Made by a program: the position numbers and the translations under genes. The notes under the pieces were generated by a model. It worked only from the letters and a program-made list of their open reading frames with translations. It ran no database searches and had not been told where the DNA came from. This document shows positions 62,601 through 64,000 of a stretch of DNA of 64,000 nucleotides, in pieces. This stretch comes from Roseimicrobium sp. ORNL1 (GTDB lineage Bacteria > Verrucomicrobiota > Verrucomicrobiia > Verrucomicrobiales > Verrucomicrobiaceae): assembly GCF_011044495.1 (NCBI RefSeq), contig NZ_CP049143.1, forward strand, positions 1,364,001 to 1,428,000. The letters run 5' to 3'. The first letter of the stretch is position 1. The number at the start of each line of letters is the position of its first letter.

Positions 62601-64000
62601 CGACGACGGTGATGACGCCCGATATTGTCTGTAATACCACGGCGAGGCGTGACTTCTACAATACGAATGGCGACAGATACCTGCAAAGAGCCATTGAGGC
62701 GCCCCGTTGGTGGGCATTCAACTGGGCCGGTGCCGTGAACCGCTATAAAGGTGACGCTGAAGACTATCTCCGCAGGCCGGAGAATATCAAGGAGCGCATA
62801 AAGGAGGAGTATGTGGGCGACAACATCCGCTGCTGTGGACGGCTGCGCATCGATGGGCGAACCGATGGTGTTTTTGAGGCTCCCAATCAGTCTGCGAACA
62901 ACAAGTTTCCCACGGATCAGCAGTTTATTTATGGGGCATCCCCCACCTACAACCTCGTCAAGAACAAGTTTACTGACCGGGACAACCCCAAGGAGCATTA
63001 TGGGACAGATGTCGTCCGCAGCATCATTCCCAAGTATGGGGACTACCGGCTCATCGCCGCGCGGCGCGTGGTGCCGGGCGACATGTGGGTGCCTCATCCG
63101 CTCTGGGACTATAAGGATATTGCGATGGCACATAATCTCACTTCCGCCGATTCGGACAGGGAGCCCGGATTTGATCGCAGTGGCCAGCCAGGCGTGGAAG
63201 ATGATCCCACCCGACGGCTGGTGAAGAATACCAACCAGGCGGAGAGCTACGAAAACCCCAAGATTCCCGACATGCCGCATACTCCCGAAGCAGCGGCGGC
63301 GGCGGCAAGGTACCGCGATTTTGACAATGCCGTGGGACCCACGAGAGATGGTGCCTATATCAACAAGCCGGATGAGGGTAATTTCTCCGCCAGGTACTTC
63401 TGGATTCAGAATGCCACGCGGCTGTACAGAAACGCCTACTTCCACAAAACTTGGGAGACGGACTCGGCTGGGGACATGTATTTTACTCCCAACCGGATGA
63501 TTCAGTCGCCGGTGATGTTTGGTTCCCTCCCCACTGGTGTCTTTGGTGGACAGCCGGGGCCCCAGGCAGATGCAGCTACCCACGGAGTGCCGTGGAGAAC
63601 GCTGCTGTTCCGGCCTGATGTTACCTACCCGTCCGGCGGCGCCAGCCATGCAGGCATGGTGGTGCCCAGGGATCACTATGTGCTGGATCTCTTCTTCATG
63701 CCCGTAGTCGAACCCTACGCCATCAGCGAGCCGCTCTCGGTGGCTGGCAGGATCAACGTGAATTACCAGATTATGCCGTTCACCCACATCCGGCGCGCGA
63801 CTGGTCTTCATGCCGTCCTTAAGGGCGAGCTGATGAACGCGGTTCCGAAAAAGCAGGGGAAGAATTATCTGAAGGCCAAAGACCCCAACGTGTTTCCTCA
63901 GAAATTCTGGGAGGAGAACCGCTCTGACAAGGCGATCCCCAACGATCAGATCCAGTACTTCCATCGCAAGATCAATATTGCGGAAACGCTCAAGCAGCTT
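59690..64000 (+). CDS. Verru_Chthon cassette protein A (3' end beyond window)
   Basis: The ATG at 59690 opens a frame that runs without a stop for 1437 codons to the window edge. The N-terminus, TRRRGIALVVTVSVLALATI followed by LLLAMFSVTESEYKSTQSYA, is a type IV-prepilin-like segment: a basic stretch, Gly, then about 20 hydrophobic residues. Protein A of the Verru_Chthon cassette (TIGR02600) is recognised by this start, by WTDDESCKVNINTASEPTYW near residue 270, and by the C-terminal block MPVVEPYAISEPLSVAGRIN and NYQIMPFTHIRRATG near 1340, then FHRKINIAETLKQL. In Verrucomicrobiota the A gene is normally followed by B, C and D, which also have pilin-like N-termini and would lie right of the window. 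The function is unproven; a pseudopilus-like export or assembly role is suggested by the N-termini. Confidence 0.9.
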   Translation, partial: MNHVEPLKTPTRRRGIALVVTVSVLALATILLLAMFSVTESEYKSTQSYAAGQTAKLLGEDAVNLVISQIQSGSQQDSGYPGREFHATQPGLVRRYTENGAFYSGHKLYSDSRMTEVAMGSAGETALTDDLPPTDWNSSINIGRYVDLNEPAVTADAAGNVRVLFPIVDPRAFMRDPNSQVTGAALVEGFSYSDKLETSQGGNAPLNGVVLPTGGAGDGSNLRLPMPVEWIYVLKDGTMGTLDAGRTFVGSGGARPSAQNPIVGRFAFWTDDESCKVNINTASEPTYWGLPITYHERAHLWAERPPTIYEYQRFPGHPATVALSTIFYPNQDLDQYGKPTSEVQKIIDMKEAIYQIIPKINNGGSIAGTVPFAPDDLDRAQAEKVNIADSIRERLYASLDELLFSQQFNGTSRTQNDLRVQGQPLITPAVLERSRFFLTANSRSPEFSMMGVPRVAMWPVADESLLQSRRTIYDKLIAFCATLDSNRQGEGGQTANTYFFRRKDAHSSSTDVNLTRNKQLLDYLYSMMSSTYPRGTLGSGSSFLAKYGEKDTRQIVVSIFDYVRSTNLYDGFLAEKLNNLRDGQNGVIDSPLKAYTERDKIIKKDLPVDNKYNTYTEPRYRTKRVQDDSGRGGDIPDVVVADKAFPGHGQVSPSHWRVGTETYMGYARSVTVSEAALHFICTADGKNDDTSFRMWEKVGASWVKGSQVSGGRSAPRIKINQIEQVPSAIPEMAKFGPTDVPEEEMKWYSNYPPFPARDAPRYGADPLVPKSNPKWAGYHPGYNPQNWNLSLPDDTPLAQDEKRIQACLQLELFCPSVGWGKLHPELTFVLDGTAVSAITVSGQSIFSTTGDLVVKSEGSKDGNDSGVRGIFEQRDASPSGGTASFKNLVVDKRVHTIGRMSADPDYNSGAGGGEHANMANLDLVSSFITVKRDQYMTFTVPRPIKLDIYDDHDWQGREPIQTINLTFPVGPTTVMTPDIVCNTTARRDFYNTNGDRYLQRAIEAPRWWAFNWAGAVNRYKGDAEDYLRRPENIKERIKEEYVGDNIRCCGRLRIDGRTDGVFEAPNQSANNKFPTDQQFIYGASPTYNLVKNKFTDRDNPKEHYGTDVVRSIIPKYGDYRLIAARRVVPGDMWVPHPLWDYKDIAMAHNLTSADSDREPGFDRSGQPGVEDDPTRRLVKNTNQAESYENPKIPDMPHTPEAAAAAARYRDFDNAVGPTRDGAYINKPDEGNFSARYFWIQNATRLYRNAYFHKTWETDSAGDMYFTPNRMIQSPVMFGSLPTGVFGGQPGPQADAATHGVPWRTLLFRPDVTYPSGGASHAGMVVPRDHYVLDLFFMPVVEPYAISEPLSVAGRINVNYQIMPFTHIRRATGLHAVLKGELMNAVPKKQGKNYLKAKDPNVFPQKFWEENRSDKAIPNDQIQYFHRKINIAETLKQL

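Noticed and set aside
62255-63964. 569-codon minus-strand frame
   Set aside because: It is antisense to Verru_Chthon protein A, which is supported by its N-terminal and C-terminal signatures.

Overview
The window reads as a chromosomal segment of a Verrucomicrobiota bacterium, most likely Verrucomicrobiales or a relative. Three things point there: giant proteins made of autotransporter-associated beta-strand repeats (PATR, TIGR02601/PF12951) that end in a PEP-CTERM tail, a Verru_Chthon cassette protein A gene at the right edge, and DUF3592/DKNYY/DUF502 genes around a 2-oxoglutarate dehydrogenase locus. The species cannot be named from the sequence. No rRNA, tRNA, CRISPR array, transposase or phage gene was seen.

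Layout. 1-890: the end of an unidentified gene, a REP-like palindrome, a 59-residue small exported protein on the minus strand, and a strong sigma70-type promoter followed by a long hairpin ahead of sucA. 888-7186: a plus-strand run of sucA (E1o), a DUF3592 membrane protein, a DKNYY lipoprotein, sucB (E2o, with no visible E3-binding domain) and two small exported proteins. 7239-14708 (minus): a 2489-aa PATR/PEP-CTERM protein. 14863-15961: a snoaL-like/tetR operon with its probable operator. 16064-18483: a GNAT acetyltransferase, a DUF502 membrane protein and a convergent LptA-like protein.

18951-64000 is a surface-protein region on the plus strand: a 10,039-aa PATR/PEP-CTERM protein (about 1 MDa), a 3414-aa PATR/PEP-CTERM protein, and the first 1437 codons of Verru_Chthon cassette protein A. 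The three PATR proteins share C-terminal architecture, a short GLxVGMxVxGxGIPAGT module and (two of them) an IIHNYN-containing block, so they are paralogues. None carries an autotransporter barrel. They are probably exported by Sec, processed by an exosortase encoded elsewhere and displayed on the surface; the pilin-like cassette beside them may help to assemble or export them (inference).

The most unusual object is the 10,039-aa protein. Its middle is a higher-order array in which two long motifs alternate eight times, and its last 640 residues look like a complete small PATR protein fused onto the end of a larger one.

Translation signals are atypical. Few genes have a Shine-Dalgarno sequence, and six start codons are immediately preceded by CCC.
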